In this document: piece by piece, positions 1 to 13,049 of the stretch | How the letters are laid out: every line of letters starts with the position of its first letter | Numbering within the stretch: the first letter of the stretch is position 1 | Origin: Epiperipatus broadwayi | Lineage: Eukaryota > Onychophora > Udeonychophora > Euonychophora > Peripatidae | DNA length: 64,000 nucleotides | Direction of reading: 5' to 3' | Assembly (NCBI GenBank): GCA_028023455.1 | Contig: JAQFVV010000017.1 | Location: forward strand, 620,001 to 684,000 | Made by a program: the position numbers and the translations under genes | Notes under the pieces: generated by a model | Seen by the model: the letters and a program-made list of their open reading frames with translations, nothing else | Databases searched by the model: none | Told to the model about the DNA's origin: nothing

Positions 1-239
1 TTGCCGTTATGATTATTTTTTTAGTGGTTTTCATTTCTCCTCATTTGTGTTTGAGTTGAATCATTATTTATTTATCTGAATAATTGTGCACTGAATTTCA
101 AAATAGAATGAAGTAAAGCAATTACATATTTAATATTCCTTTTGATTATTTAACCTTTCAATTCTTTAATTTAAAATTTTTGGAAAAGTTAATAATTATC
201 TCTTAATTAATGTAATAAATCAATACTAGTATATTGTAA

Positions 240-865
240 ATACTCAACTTTAAGATACAATTAAAAGGGATTTGAACTCAGACTTTCAAGCTTTCTTCAA
301 CTATCCGCTCCATCTTATATAACCGTTACACATGACCACACACATGTGAAAAAGATAAATGATCTCCAATATACATATTTCATGCTGAACCAGCACTCAT
401 CAGCTGGTCCAGATCATCACCTATCACACACACACATATATATATATAATCAGTGCTACGTTTATATTAAGATAGCAATTCTTCAAACTTTAATGGACAG
501 AGTTCAATCTTCTCCACTTCCAAGTCTACAGCCATCCATATCATTAAAAATCAATGGTTTGAGCATTCCATCATCAGATTTCAATGGTATAGATGACTGA
601 AGAATTGGAGGGTGGAGAAGATTGAAGTCTGTCCATTAAAGTTTGAAGATTTCCTATCTTAATATAAACTAAGCATTGATTATATATGTGTGCATGAGAG
701 GTGATGATCTGGAACCACTGATGAGTGCTGGTTTAGCATGATATGCATTTATTGGAAATCATTTATTTTTTTCACATGTGTGTAGTCATGTGTAGTGGTT
801 ATATAAGATGGAGGGGGAATAGCTGAAGAAAACTTGAAAGTCTGAGTTCAAATCCTTTTTAATTA
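240..865. mobile_element. Foldback element A, copy 1
   Basis: Two inverted arms of about 270 bp meet near 560-600. The left arm begins gggatttgaactcagact and the right arm ends with its complement agtctgagttcaaatcc. Within the arms lie shared blocks such as accagcactcatcagctggtc and ctttaatggacag. No coding capacity is seen; open frames in it are shadows of the repeat. Further copies or fragments lie at about 8385, 21728, 48325, 58235 and 60945. Confidence 0.85.
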
Positions 866-1274
866 CACTTTAATAAATGTATAACTGTTATGAATAAGTA
901 TTTATATAAAATTTTACTTTTAATCACATATTTATAAAGGCTTCAATATCATCAGTACATTTATCTTTCTAACCTATAAATATGGTATTTAGATGCATGC
1001 CAAATAAAACTTGGAATGGTTTTAAGTAGTTGATCTAGAGCCATTCTATCTATCTATCTAAATTATGATAGTCTTTCATTAATTAAAGTTCCTTTATTTA
1101 AGTATAAAGAGTCTAGACTGTGATCAGAATATATTTTAAATTTCTTTACCTAGGATTTCATTGTGTGTATTTTCCAACCGGTTGACCTTTTTGGTTCTCC
1201 ATTGATGGCTTCATGGCTTGTTTCCATCCTGTGACTCAGCATTGGGGAAGAGAGAGAGAGAATGGCAGTAGTAT

Positions 1275-1439
1275 CTATTTTATGATTTTGGTATCAGTTT
1301 GTAGTATTTGTTCCAGGCAGAATAGTTGACTTGCGGAGGTTTGGGCATGAAGTCCTGTCAGACACTTCCATGGCTTATGCGGTTCTCCATTAACCCTTTG
1401 GAGGATCCTTATGAGATAACTTGAAGCCGCTTCAAGTAG
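1275..1439 (-). CDS. Possible terminal exon of the same minus-strand gene
   Basis: An open minus-strand stretch reads LLEAASSYLIRILQRVNGEP and ends ILQTDTKIIK-stop. It is amphipathic at its N-terminal end and has near-neutral base composition, which is unusual in this AT-rich DNA. A weak acceptor (attcaag) at its start joins it in phase to the exon at 1627-1724 across a 187-nt intron. A better-looking acceptor (taccgtag) slightly upstream would be out of phase, which lowers confidence. The family is not recognised. Confidence 0.3.
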   Translation of the reverse strand, partial: LLEAASSYLIRILQRVNGEPHKPWKCLTGLHAQTSASQLFCLEQILQTDTKIIK

Positions 1440-1487
1440 CTTGAATTCCATTATTTTTAACACTACGGTAAAGATTTTGCGCTCTTT

Positions 1488-1522
1488 TTAAAGATTAAAA
1501 AAAGTTCCATAAGATGCTGCCC
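1488..1522 (+). repeat. 35-bp exact direct repeat, left copy
   Basis: The sequence starting ttaaagattaaaaaaag and ending gatgctgccc is identical to 2900-2934. Between the copies lies the anomalous homopolymer stretch. Either it is a real duplication or the two ends of an unresolved assembly gap. Confidence 0.9.
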
Positions 1523-1626
1523 AAATCCTAAATTTTGAAATTCAAATGATAAAATGACACTTTCATAAACAGCTTCATCACATCCGTCACAAAATTTCAA
1601 AAAAAAAGATGTATTGGAAGTCTTAC

Positions 1627-1724
1627 CTGAGGTAATTTTTCACTGAGAAAATTACTAAAACAGCTGGCCTTGCTGTGGTCCATTTTTCTTCTAGAGCCAG
1701 ATGTGTCCATTTGTTCAAAAGTAC
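1627..1724 (-). CDS. Possible exon of an unidentified minus-strand gene
   Basis: On the minus strand the acceptor gttatag and the donor CAG|gtaaga bracket 98 nt that are open in two frames. The frame TFEQMDTSGSRRK...LSEKLPQ (two leading bases, phase 0 end) can be spliced in phase to the open stretch at 1275-1439. Base composition is more balanced than the surroundings. I do not recognise the peptide. The alternative frame (VLLNKWTHLALEEKW...) is also open, so the true frame is uncertain. Confidence 0.3.
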
Positions 1725-1857
1725 CTATAACAAAATGAATGGTTTTTAGTGGAGAAAAAAGTAACAGAGCAGTGTATTGAAAAATAAATAAACTCATAAA
1801 AAATAAAATGAATAAAAATAAATCAATAAAGATAATTTTTTATTATTATTAACAATG

Positions 1858-2116
1858 ATTACATGTGTGGAAGAAAGGCTGAGTTCAAATGCATGGCACT
1901 ATAACACAGAGTGGATGGATTGATGAAGCCAGAAACTGTGTATAAAATATCCTATATTACATGAAATTCCAGTTATGTAACATAAACTTGTATATAAATA
2001 TATTTATTATTTTGCATAAAAGATATGAAGAAAGGCTGAGTTCAAATACATCACTGTAACAATAAGTAGATGGATTGAGGAAGCCAGAAAATCTATACAA
2101 TATCCTATATTACTTC
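1858..2116. repeat. Two tandem direct repeat units
   Basis: The block gaagaaaggctgagttcaaa, then ...tggattga.gaagccagaaa... and atcctatattac, occurs at about 1869-1963 and again at about 2027-2116 with moderate divergence. The period is about 160 bp. No coding content is seen. Confidence 0.6.
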
Positions 2117-2439
2117 CTAAAATTGACACAAATCAATTCGGGTCATAACTTTAGCACTGATGCAATAATTCATCCATAAATTCAAACTTGGTCACGCGTG
2201 ATACACTATTCATATTTATAATCATGCCAAAAAATGCATAGCTCACGCATTGACAGATTACCCCAGTCCCCAACTTTTTTCCATTCTACAGCATATTTAT
2301 TTGAAAATATTATAATTTATTATTCTATAGCATATTTATTTGTTTCAGTAAATAGAAAATATTATAATTTATAAAATATATATATAAAAGTAATTACATA
2401 CTCTTGAATGTTATCAAAAAACGTTTATTTGTTCCAACA

Positions 2440-2899
2440 CCAAAAAAATTATTATTTATTATATTTTTTTATTATTTTTTATATTTAATAAAATATATAA
2501 TTATTAAAAATAAAAATAAAAAAAAAAAATTATACACTCCCCCCCCTCCCCCAAAAACGAAATAAGAGGAGAGGGGGCGGAGACACGCACAACCACCACA
2601 AAAAAAAAAAAAAACACCTATTAATTTATTAGCCACCACTAGAGTAGAATGTTTTTTTTTTTAAAAAAAAAAAGAAAATAATAAAAAAAAAAATTTTTAT
2701 GTTTTTCTCCCCGAAAAAAATATTAAAAAATAAAAAAAATGTTTTAGAGAAAAAATTTTGAGATTTTCAGGTTCATAATAAAAGGGGGGAAAAAAAGACG
2801 TGGGGCGGGGGGGGGGGGTGCCCTCCCCTGTGGGAAAACCCCCCCCAAAAAAAAAATTTTTAGAAAAAGCGCACAAAAAGGGGGCCGGGGGTCCAAGGG
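2440..2899. other. Homopolymer-rich, probably low-quality sequence
   Basis: The stretch consists mainly of runs of A, T, C and G, including a run of about ten G near 2810 and C runs near 2540 and 2840, unlike anything else in the window. It looks like a low-accuracy consensus or gap-fill rather than biological sequence. No gene is visible. Confidence 0.65.
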
Positions 2900-2934
2900 T
2901 TAAAGATTAAAAAAAGTTCCATAAGATGCTGCCC
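2900..2934 (+). repeat. 35-bp exact direct repeat, right copy
   Basis: It is identical to 1488-1522. It directly follows the G/C-homopolymer region and precedes normal-looking sequence that contains a possible minus-strand exon. Confidence 0.9.
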
Positions 2935-2988
2935 TCTCGAATTATTTTACAAGTTAAAAAATCAATAAACCTGACATTAAAAGTATAA

Positions 2989-3104
2989 CCAAAGAAGTAG
3001 GCTGGATGTTCTTCATTTTGATTGGCTGTAACCATCAAGTTCAAAGAAAGCCGCTTGTCAAAGCTACTCGTCAAAACAGAACTGCTAAGATTTTTTTCTT
3101 TCAT
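2989..3104 (-). CDS. Possible upstream exon of a minus-strand gene
   Basis: The minus-strand frame MKEKNLSSSVLTSSFDKR...EEHPAYFFGYTFNV is open and ends at CAG|gtttat. It could begin at the ATG (3104) or at the internal acceptor aatcttag. The phase at its end (2) does not match the exon at 1627-1724 directly. The intervening DNA (2.4-2.9 kb) looks misassembled, so an exon could be missing there. The product is unknown. Confidence 0.22.
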
Positions 3105-3109
3105 TTTGA

Positions 3110-5044
3110 AAGTGATAAACGAATGTTTTAGACCATTTTAAAAGTATTTTTTGATGTGTTTTTTGACATATTATAAATTATTTTGATAACATATGCTAAA
3201 AATAAAATTATTTTAGAAAATTAGTTAAGACTTTAGCAAAAATTATTTACTTATCCACGCAACGTAAAATTGGCAAAGAAATCACTGACATCATCAAAAC
3301 TTTCTGATTGGTCAGTAACAATTGTTTTACATTTGCTGCTATAAAATATTTTTATAATTATAAATAATAATTTATTTTTGAAAAAACTTTCATTCACTTT
3401 CATAACGTGACAAATTATTAATATACTTTTTACAAACGAATCTAAAGTGAATATAATATTAAAAGATGAATATATTTTGACAGTTGAGTTTGTGACTTGA
3501 CCAATTACTTTTACCTCACTCGGCCAATAAAGGAATCAGTGCTCAATTGGTTAGTGTTGACTACAGCAGTGAGTGATGGGCTTACTACTGCATTCCGAAT
3601 ATCCGGATCTCTGGTTATTTGGATTCTGTATTTTGTCTGAACTGAATAATAATAATCCAAACAAATGAACGATGTAGAAAATTGCAGCTCCGACTGTATA
3701 TCACAAATCATATTATATCACAAACTAGACTATATCAGAAACCAGACTAAATAATAATAGAGAGAGTGACTTTATATACTCTTTGCTCTCCTACTATTTT
3801 AATTTCTTATCGTTATTTTTTTTTAATTTAGATTTTAACTTGAAATATCTTTTAATTAATTTTCCATTTCTGGTTATCTTAATCCTTTGCTCAGATTCAT
3901 CTAAACATTCTCAATAAGATATTTTACAATCTTTTTTAAATTAATACAACTATTAATTTTTATTCTATTATTAATCAAAATCTTATAAACTAATTACATT
4001 ATGAAAGTTTTACATTTTATTTTTACAGACTAATTTTCAGTCTAATTTTACATATTTATTTAACTTTTACTTTATGAAAGCCGTTTTCTTTAAAAAGAGA
4101 GAGAGAGAAAAGTTTTAACTGTTCTTTAATTCTATTATATCTATTTTTCTCCCCTCCTACTAAGAAGTTGTATTCTAAGAGAAAACTATGATGCAGTATT
4201 TTTTTTTTTTTTAATTTTTTGTTTTAAAAAAAGATCTTTAAATTAAGCCACTTATAATTTATTTTTATCTTATTTTTTTAATAAAAATTACAGATATACA
4301 CCACTGTTGAATAGCGGTACAATATATATTATATAAGCTACTCTTCTGTGGAGTGTCTAAGTTTTAAATCCATTAGGAAGAACTGGTAAAACATACATAC
4401 TTATTTAAAATTTTTCTCTTTTAGAAATATTTTCTTTTAATAAATATATTTCTTCCAAAAGCTTTCTTTTCTATTTTTATTCTATATTTAAATTCATTCA
4501 TTATGTTTTCTAATATAGATCCCCCCCCTACATAACTCAGGCCAATACTTTATGGCTCAATAAATATACTGAATGTTATGTTACCTTGTTATATAAATAT
4601 ATCAACTATATGTGTACCATGCCATATTTGGCTGTTTTATTATATCAATCTGGATGATGATAATCAAACTCATAGTCAGTTATATTTCCTGACCATCTTA
4701 CATCACAGTGATATTTAGAAAGTAAAGCAACAAGTTTTTATATCTAAAAGCATTTTTATAGAATAGTTATCCCTAAATGCTGTCCATTTCTGAAAGAATG
4801 CTTTTAAGATATGCCTCTGGTGACATTTTTATAAGAATGGTATAATATTCTTAATTTCCCACCTAAACATGTACTTATCTTGGTGTGTGTGTGACAAACT
4901 ATTTGGAGTGAGGGAGAAAATGAACAACTAATGTAAAAATAATATGAATTGAAAAAACAAAATTTATTTATGACATCTATAGTATTTATAGTCTTTATAA
5001 TCTTTTTCCATTTAAATCAAATACATATGACTATATATTTATGT
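3110..5044. other. AT-rich spacer without a supported gene
   Basis: A/T-rich DNA with scattered poly-T runs and a short C run near 4520. Both strands were read and no gene-like frame, RNA or clear repeat was found. Confidence 0.5.
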
Positions 5045-5048
5045 GGGA

Positions 5049-5973
5049 TGTACACCTGAGTCTTGTTTTATGTGGATTATTTTAATGCGATTTTGAAGTT
5101 ATGCGATTCGTGTTTCTTCTTAATATCTTTCATATTTCACTATATTTATTAGATATCAAGAAATTTAAATTATTAATAACTTATTTTGACTTCAAATACT
5201 TTTTTTTTTCAAAAATATAACGTTATATTAGCAGCTAACGTGAATATGGCCTGAAGCTGCATTTAGAATATTAGCTTCTATGTAATAACCTACTTATAGT
5301 AATGAGTAAATAATAATAATAGATTTATATTTACATATAAAAATATCGCAATAAATAGACAAAAATTTTAAACTTTTAAAACGTATTTTGTTAATTATAA
5401 CAGAAATAAATAATTTTTTAGATTTTTAAAATAAATAATAATGAAGATTTTATTGATTTTATAAACTAAAAATAATCTTTCTAATGATAATCTATAATCT
5501 TTTTATTTTGATTACAATCTCATTTTTTTAATATAGAAACAAAAAATCATTAACACAGCTCAAGACTGAAAGTGGCGCTAGTTGTATGTTACATGACGAA
5601 TCTGATTTAATAACATTTCCCAAACGAACGCATATTGTCAAATAGTCAAATAACTGCTAATGATTAGAATATGTATGAAAAAATGTAAAATTAAATACTG
5701 TAGTTAATAAAAAAAGTAAAAAAAGTTTGTCTTGTATTTTTTTTTTTTTCAAATATTTGAAATTTTTTATTAGTTATATTTTATTCCCTTATTTTTTTAA
5801 TGCAAATTTTAAAGTAATTTTTCCTTTTTGCTTTGCTTTTATGCGATTTCTGAAAATTACAACCCCCTATCCCCATTTTTCAAGGTAAGTTAAGTCCATT
5901 TTTGTGTGATTTCTTTTGTGCACATTTTCTGAGGAACCTATCTACCGCATAAAACGAAACCCAGGTGTATTCA
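5049..5973. mobile_element. Non-autonomous TIR element B, copy 1
   Basis: It starts tacacctgagtcttgttttatg and ends with the inverted form cataaaacgaaacccaggtgta. The left subterminal part (ttttgaagttatgcgatt) and right part (gtgcacattttctgaggaac) recur at both ends of the 37.7-42.0 kb complex. No transposase is encoded, so it is a non-autonomous DNA element. Confidence 0.8.
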
Positions 5974-5974
5974 T

Positions 5975-7252
5975 ATCCGAGAAAAGTCATTTAGTTTGAA
6001 TTTAATCCACAAGCTCCACATATATTTATATGAACCACTGAACCTCACTTTCATACACTCATTATTAGTAATTAACAGCCCTATACATGAGCCTAGTAAT
6101 AAAGATTGACAAATATATATATATTCTGTTATTATAACTATTAAATTTTCAAATAGAAAAGAAAATACATATTAAAGTATGCATGTTAACTTCTAAATAT
6201 TAAGCAATGAAAATTAAAATATGTTTGAAAGAGACTTTTAATATTAAGTAGCAAATATTAAATGATGTATGATAGTAAATTTTAAATTTTAAACATAAAT
6301 TTTAGTTTATGCTGTAATATAATCACTTAAAAGCCTTTTACTCCAAATAAAATTGATTTTTATACTACTAGTCGACTAGAATAAGTTTGACTCTTGAATA
6401 TTTGTTATATAGGACAGTTACTTTCATATTAAGTTCAATGCTTTATTTTGTTTACTTTAGGTTTTCCTCATTATTAGAAAGTATAATGATGGCATGTATG
6501 AATTGCATAATCATTATGGATAGGCCTACAAAGATCGAGCAGGAGAAGTCAGGCATCTTTTTGTTTTTATTTCATCAATTGTTGGTATGGTCAGTATCAG
6601 TTCACTTTTAAATTGTCAAGGAGCTATGTAGTTCCAGGCTATGGTGACCAGCATACTAATAAAAGATATTATGGTGAAACTTTCAACCATAGTGTGCTTT
6701 TTCATATGATTCAGCAGCTTCTTAAGTTGCTAGGAAATGCCATTCTGACATCTCCACAGTTTTGTATGTTAGCTGGTTGAAATGATTCATGCATTGATTC
6801 TTCTCATTCAGTTTTTTTTTTTAGCTTCTTTCCTGAACCCCTTATGTGTGTCAGAGTTACAACTTATAAGAAGATCTCTGGTGTCTGTTCCTCAATTTAT
6901 ATCCATTATCCACAATAGTACACAACTTCCAAAGTATTTTCTAATTAATTGCATATTTTTCTTTTAATATTTGAAATAACATCTCTTTGTTTTTGCAAAT
7001 AATAATAATAATAATAATAATAATGCTACTACTACTGCTACTGCTTAGCTTTATTTTTATCTAATTTCATACATTCTTATCATCATTTTTCCAAATTGAA
7101 CGTTTTTTTCTTTATATGTAGAAACACTTGATAAGAAATATTTTTTTTCAAATGATCATTGTTAAATAGATTATCTATTTTTGTTTAGCAAAGTACGTAA
7201 ATTAGATTAATTAATTCCTCACCCACCCACCCCTTAAAACATGTAATTTATC
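5975..7252. other. AT-rich spacer
   Basis: No supported gene was found. It contains an (AAT)n microsatellite near 6999-7025 followed by ctactactactgctactgc. Short open frames here have AT-driven composition only. Confidence 0.5.
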
Positions 7253-7259
7253 AATCAAA

Positions 7260-7420
7260 AGCTATTCAAATGGAAGTAAATCTCCGATAATGCGCTATTT
7301 CTTAAATATTATAAATCTATGCGCACATTCTCTGCTGGTAAGAATTTAAAAAACTTAAGTGAATCACTTAATAGCACATTATCGGAGATTGACCTCTGTT
7401 TGAATAATTTCAAAGTTTTC
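7260..7420. mobile_element. Small foldback MITE
   Basis: Arms containing ctccgataatgcgctatt (about 7284) and its complement aatagcacattatcggag (about 7370-7388) flank a loop of about 70 bp. The same hairpin occurs inside element B at about 37805-37900 and 41880-41970, so the MITE either inserted in B or is a part of it. Confidence 0.8.
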
Positions 7421-8379
7421 AGTGCTTTATAATAATAGATTTATAATCAAAGGCTAATAAAGACAGAAATAAAATTCAACTAATTAAGCTATTTATGTTT
7501 CTTTCATACTTGCATTAATTAACCATCATGAGTTTCTTATACTGCTCTTAAGACTAAATTGATGGTCTAATACAACCTTTGATATTTCTGTATACATGGC
7601 TTGCATACCTCATTTATATGTATACATTGAAACTTTCGTATAGATAATGTTATCCTATCATTGATTGCTTTTGTATTCACTCTAATGTGTAAATAAAGTT
7701 TGATTTTTGAAAGTAAAATTCAACATCACAAAAAAAAACTTCTGACAATTTTGATTGTAACTTTTACCCTTTTAAAATTTATGATTATAAATGGAATCTG
7801 TGATTTTCTCCATTCAATTTTCTTTAAGTCAATATCATTTATGTCAGTTTTCATAAACCCTTTTAAATGCATTGGGTTCATCAATTAATATGCCATGTAA
7901 TGTGCTGATCCCATTTAACTTTTATAAAGCTGAAATTAATAGTATTATTTTTTTTTGCATATCCATTTTATAATATGGCCAGGAATCTTGTATGAACAAA
8001 TTGCTTTATTTTATATGGACTCTATATTATCAGTATTAATAAACGGATCAAGGTATTTGTAGTTTTTCTAATTCATGATTATCAATTTTTAATTTTATCT
8101 TCTGAGAAAATCCATTGAACATTGCTTTAATATCTTTAGTATTTACTTTAATATATTATTTTATACTTTTATCTGATAATTCTTCAGTTTTGAAACATTA
8201 TTTCCAAAACCATCCATCTACCTGCAAACTCTAGATGACTTAAATCTTATTTTTTTATTTCCTTAGTTTTACATTTTAATCCCCCAAATAAGTCTATAAA
8301 AATTTTTGGTAATATGGATAGAAGGTAAAAGAAAAGTACACATTAAATTTGTTTTAATTATCCTATTCATTCAAATATA

Positions 8380-8520
8380 CTGCACGAAATACATATGTTG
8401 GAAATTGTTTATCTTTTTCATATGTGTGTGGTCATGTGTATCGATTGTTTGAGTTGGAAGGGAGGATAAATATAGATGGAAAATCCCAAGTTTAAAATTC
8501 TCTATTTAAATTTATTTTAG
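8380..8520. repeat. Foldback element A, fragment
   Basis: The blocks cacgaaatacatatgttgg, catatgtgtgtggtcatgtg and gaaaatcccaagtttaaa match one arm of element A. The opposite arm is missing or decayed. Confidence 0.55.
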
Positions 8521-9207
8521 TATATTTTTATTAAGAATGAAAATTTTTAAAAGGGATATTATATAGATTTAATGTAAGAAAATTTTGAACCTAATGAAGG
8601 TTTGAACAACACCTAGTAAATCAATTTATTATATATTTTTCATGGTGAGAGACATTTATTACTGAAATATAAGGCCCTGTACAATTTGATCAGGAAGTCC
8701 CAAGATCGACCAAGCCCAATTCTGGATTTCAAATTTATGAATTTCCAGCAATAAAAGCATTTTTTTTTTTTACTGAAATAAGATTTACTTTTAAAAATAT
8801 ATTGATACCAACATAAATAATTACTTTTAGTTCTGTTTGATATGTGCAAATGATTATTATTAATAAATTAATATCTTCAAAATTTTAATTACAAATTTTC
8901 ATGTTTTTTTGTTGCTTTTGATAATGGTGCTCTGGAGCAAAAGTACACAAAATTGCACTTAATATCTTCAAGGTTTTGTCCAAATATATGCTATTACTAT
9001 TGCCTTTAATTTGTCACATTTTATTATAGTTATGATTGTTATTATATCTCCGTACAACATGAATTCTTATCTTTATAGAGACATGAGTATATAAATGAAA
9101 ACTGTGCTAGTACATTCATAGGGTAGCTTCTCTTCATCGCTTTATATTTTTATTTTATATATAATTTTAATATTCTTCAATTATATTACTTTAAAAAAAC
9201 TAATTTT

Positions 9208-12200
9208 AAATAACAGTTTATATCGGGATTAATTCACAAAATAACTTTTATTATTATGTACTAAAATTTGTAACGGTATTAAGTGATGAATAACATTTAA
9301 ACTTAATGATTGTATATCTAGTTTGTTCAGTAATTTATCGATTAGCTCTTTATGCTTGAATAATAATAATTGGTGTCTATGAAAACATTAGGCTTATTGT
9401 TGTTAATTGCTAAATTCTAATAAGAAATTTCAAATGTTTATGATCGTATAGAGACTTTAAATTATTATCGTCTTATCATGTATCTACCAACTCCAATAAA
9501 ACTATTAACTCAAGGTTAATAAATAAAACAATTTTATTTACAAATTAAATAATAAAATATTAATGAATATGTTTAACACTTTAAAATCATTTATTATAAA
9601 ATATTCTACTTGTTTTAAGTATAATCTGATGCTAAGACATTGCACATATTTACAACAAAGAAAATGTTTATTTGTTACCTTTAATAGACAGTATATCTAT
9701 TGAATATACAAAAAAAAAATGTTAATCTATTTTAGTTCACTTACTATCATTGATAATATAAATAAGATAATCAGTTTACTACAATTATCATTTTACAAAC
9801 ATTTTACTTACCCCGAACAACAACCATTTCTTTACCCTATATGTATATTCAAATTTTATATTTCTGATCACTAGAAAATAAGTCATTAAGTAAAAGTTTA
9901 CTATAATTATATAAATTTTATTTTAGAATTATTTTAATTTTCTTTCTGCTTAATTATATATATCTGCTTATATACATACATGCATTAAATAACTTTAAAA
10001 CAATAACAGTATAAATAACTATGAAATAAATAAAACATGTTTTGTTCATTAAATGATAAAATATTAAACAAAGTTCATACATGTATTCAATCATCTTAGA
10101 TTCCCTATGCTAAATTCACATGAAGAAAAATTCAGGAAATGATGATCCTAAGAATTTATTTCCTTTTTCTTTTAAATATTCAAAGTTTATTTAGACAAAT
10201 AATCTGTTACTGTTCTATTAGTTTGTGCCAGCCGCTTGATGGCATTGATGTTATGCAAAAACACAGAAATATAACATTACCGGGCCACTGGCATAAAAGT
10301 TAATTTTTAATATCTTTATATATTCATGTATGTTAGCATATCTACAAAATCAACAAGTGTGTTTATTTGTTATGTAGTTGATGATATGGAATATATATAT
10401 ATATAAATGAGAAGTTGAATGATAGAAATTAAAATAAGTTCAAAACAATTTTTTCTTAAAATTTTACTCTCACCCTGCTATGTAAGGTGGAACTCATTTG
10501 TAAATAAATTAGTAATAATTTATTATATATGTATACTTAATCAAACCAGATATGTATTAATAAATTACACATTAGAATGCCAATAGTTATATACATAGAG
10601 AGATACTGTGCAATCTTTTTTCATAGATTTATAGATTCAATAAGAATCAGATCTATGTGCATAAATAATTCAACGATGATAGTTATTAATAATTATTAAT
10701 GCTAAGAATAAAATGCTGGTATAATACCTGCATCTAAATTAATTAAATGTCTTTAAGAAAAAGGGTTTTTTTTATTCATTTCATAGTGGGTTTTTTTTTG
10801 TAACATAAGTACCATATGGGATGGTATACCCATATATTAATGTTAATAAGGTTGTTTGACTGTATCTACAATACTGTGTACTACTTGGTATCGTGTGTCT
10901 ACGTTCTTTTATTGCTTTCCGAAATACTTCATTGGCCAATCCTTAAATATTGGAGATGCCTGGAGTGAACACCCCCTAAATGGGACAACCAAAGAAATGG
11001 ACATAAGCTGCCAAAGCATGCTTCATTCCCGAACCTGGCTTACAATAAGGCTTTCAAAATGAATGGAATTCTGGAACCATCAAAGCAGGTCTTTCGAAGA
11101 GAACACTTTCACTGACAGGAATGGGACTTGCATCTGAACTGTGAGATGGTATTGAACATCTCCAGTATCATCATTTTACTGCACACATCTCTTGTCATGT
11201 GGGAATATGTCCTGTAAAAACACCACTGTGCCAGCTTCTGTGGATGGCACTTGGCACAATTTGACCAGCTCGATTTTGGAGTCAGCCATTATATTTGTTG
11301 CAGAGTGTTCTCATGCAAATGTGCGCTGGTCAAAATCTTGCTTGAACATACTCTTTTTGAAGGTTCCATGTTGAGTAGGAAAGCATAGCGATGGGTTTAC
11401 AATTGTTAGGAGATAGTAGTAGGTCAGATGACTTGTAAGCTAATCACTTTGACGTGCATATTTGAAGAGTTGTGACAGACTGAAGTCCAGTCACTCTCAC
11501 ATAATCTTGTAGGGAACTTTGAACTATGACCATTGGAGTAAAGTACATAACAAGAAGCAGCAGACTGCCACCAGAACAGCATGCAAAACAGCCTCTTTCT
11601 GTGCTTTTGCATAGAAATAAGGCCAGTGGCCATGTAAATGATATATTTGTGTGTTTTTGCATATAAATAACACCATCAAGTGCCTGACATGAACTAACAG
11701 AACAGTACCAATAATCCTTGTCAAATTATAACAAGGTTTGACATTTTAGTCAACACAAAATGATAAGCTTTGTTTGATCCTTCTTAAAATTATTCAATTG
11801 TAATTTTAATAAATCCAAACTATCCATTTCGTCATAATTTAGCTAAAATATTTATTCATACAATAGATGCATATTACTCCATATAATAAAACTATATCAT
11901 TTTATAATTCTTAGATTGCACTTAAAATAATTCCAGTTTTTAGTTGTTGTCCTAGGTCACCTCTCAAAAGACTTAATAGTTTTTTGGAGCAAATCTTATT
12001 ATTTAACATTGCTTATGCAATTTAAATTAAACCTTTAATAAAAATATATTACATTTTATACATTATTTACTACAGATGTAGTATACCATCTAAGGTGGTA
12101 GAAAAATATAATTTTCATACTTAAATCATGGGTTTTTTATATATTTTTCTGACTCATATAACTTTTAGGTTATTGACCTAAAACAGTATCTAATGATGAG

Positions 12201-12800
12201 CTCATAATTACCTCTTATGCATTAAAAGAATTATTATTGTACTTTACTAAAGTTCTTTCACATATAGAATACTCCTGAACAAAATGCTTTTTTTTTTAAT
12301 TTTTAAAAGGAAAATATTTTAAAATAAAAATAATGACAATTGTCTTAATGTCTTATTAAATTACAAGTCAGAAAATAAAATAAATAAAAAATATATCTGC
12401 TTGACTAAAATATTAATACATTTTATATACCTTTAATAACAATATATTAAACATACATGATTATTAATTTACTATAATGTAAACATGAAGGCATATATAT
12501 ATGATAATATATCTTGTTATTTGTTTATTGTTTTTAAAATAAGCAATAAACTATAATTTTAATGCAAAACCTTATCAAATGTATTTATAATAAGATAAAA
12601 TTAGATATAACAAATTACCTATTGTACTACTTAAATAATAATAAAAATTAATCACGAATATGTATTTTTTATTCTGATGTATTGACAATAACTCCAAAAT
12701 TAGGATAAGCATCAAATGATGATTTTAAACAGTAATAACATAAAAAATCATGAAAGTATTTTTTTTTAAAATATGACAAAATTTAATTAAAGATGGTACA
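9208..12800 (-). repeat. LTR-like direct repeat, left copy (with insertion)
   Basis: About 2.1 kb of sequence shared with 14679-16738, interrupted at 10206-11709 by a Merlin-type element. Divergence is high, with many small indels, so the repeat pair is old. Confidence 0.7.
10206..11709 (-). mobile_element. Merlin-type DNA transposon, decayed
   Basis: Terminal inverted repeats begin gttactgttct on the left and ggtactgttct on the right (complement) and extend about 90 bp, including a subterminal atgcaaaaacaca and cggcc/gccactggc blocks. The flanks aataatct (10198) and aataatcc (11710) form an 8-bp target duplication, confirmed by the empty site near 15597. Inside, on the minus strand at about 10950-11260, lie remnants of an ISXO2-like (IS1016/Merlin) transposase N-terminus: EAGTVVFLQD, then CFDGSRIPFILKALL, which matches TWFEGSKMCFGKAL of the element at 38.7 kb. 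Confidence 0.75.
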
Positions 12801-13049
12801 TTGACTCATGCTTATAAAAAATATATTAATTTATAAAATATAATAATTAATTTACTTCAGATTTTAATTCTAATCTTAAATTCCTCTCTTTTCATTATGT
12901 CTTTGTAATTAAATTCTATACCACAAATATACTCTATTACATCAATAATGTATTCACCTATTGTTAAGCAGTGTCACCATAAAATAAATCACTAAATAAA
13001 ATAGACTCTTCCCTTTTATTACCTTTTTTTACTCTAATAATTTCTCATT

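Noticed and set aside
346-600. 84-codon plus-strand frame
   Set aside because: Runs through a foldback arm of element A.
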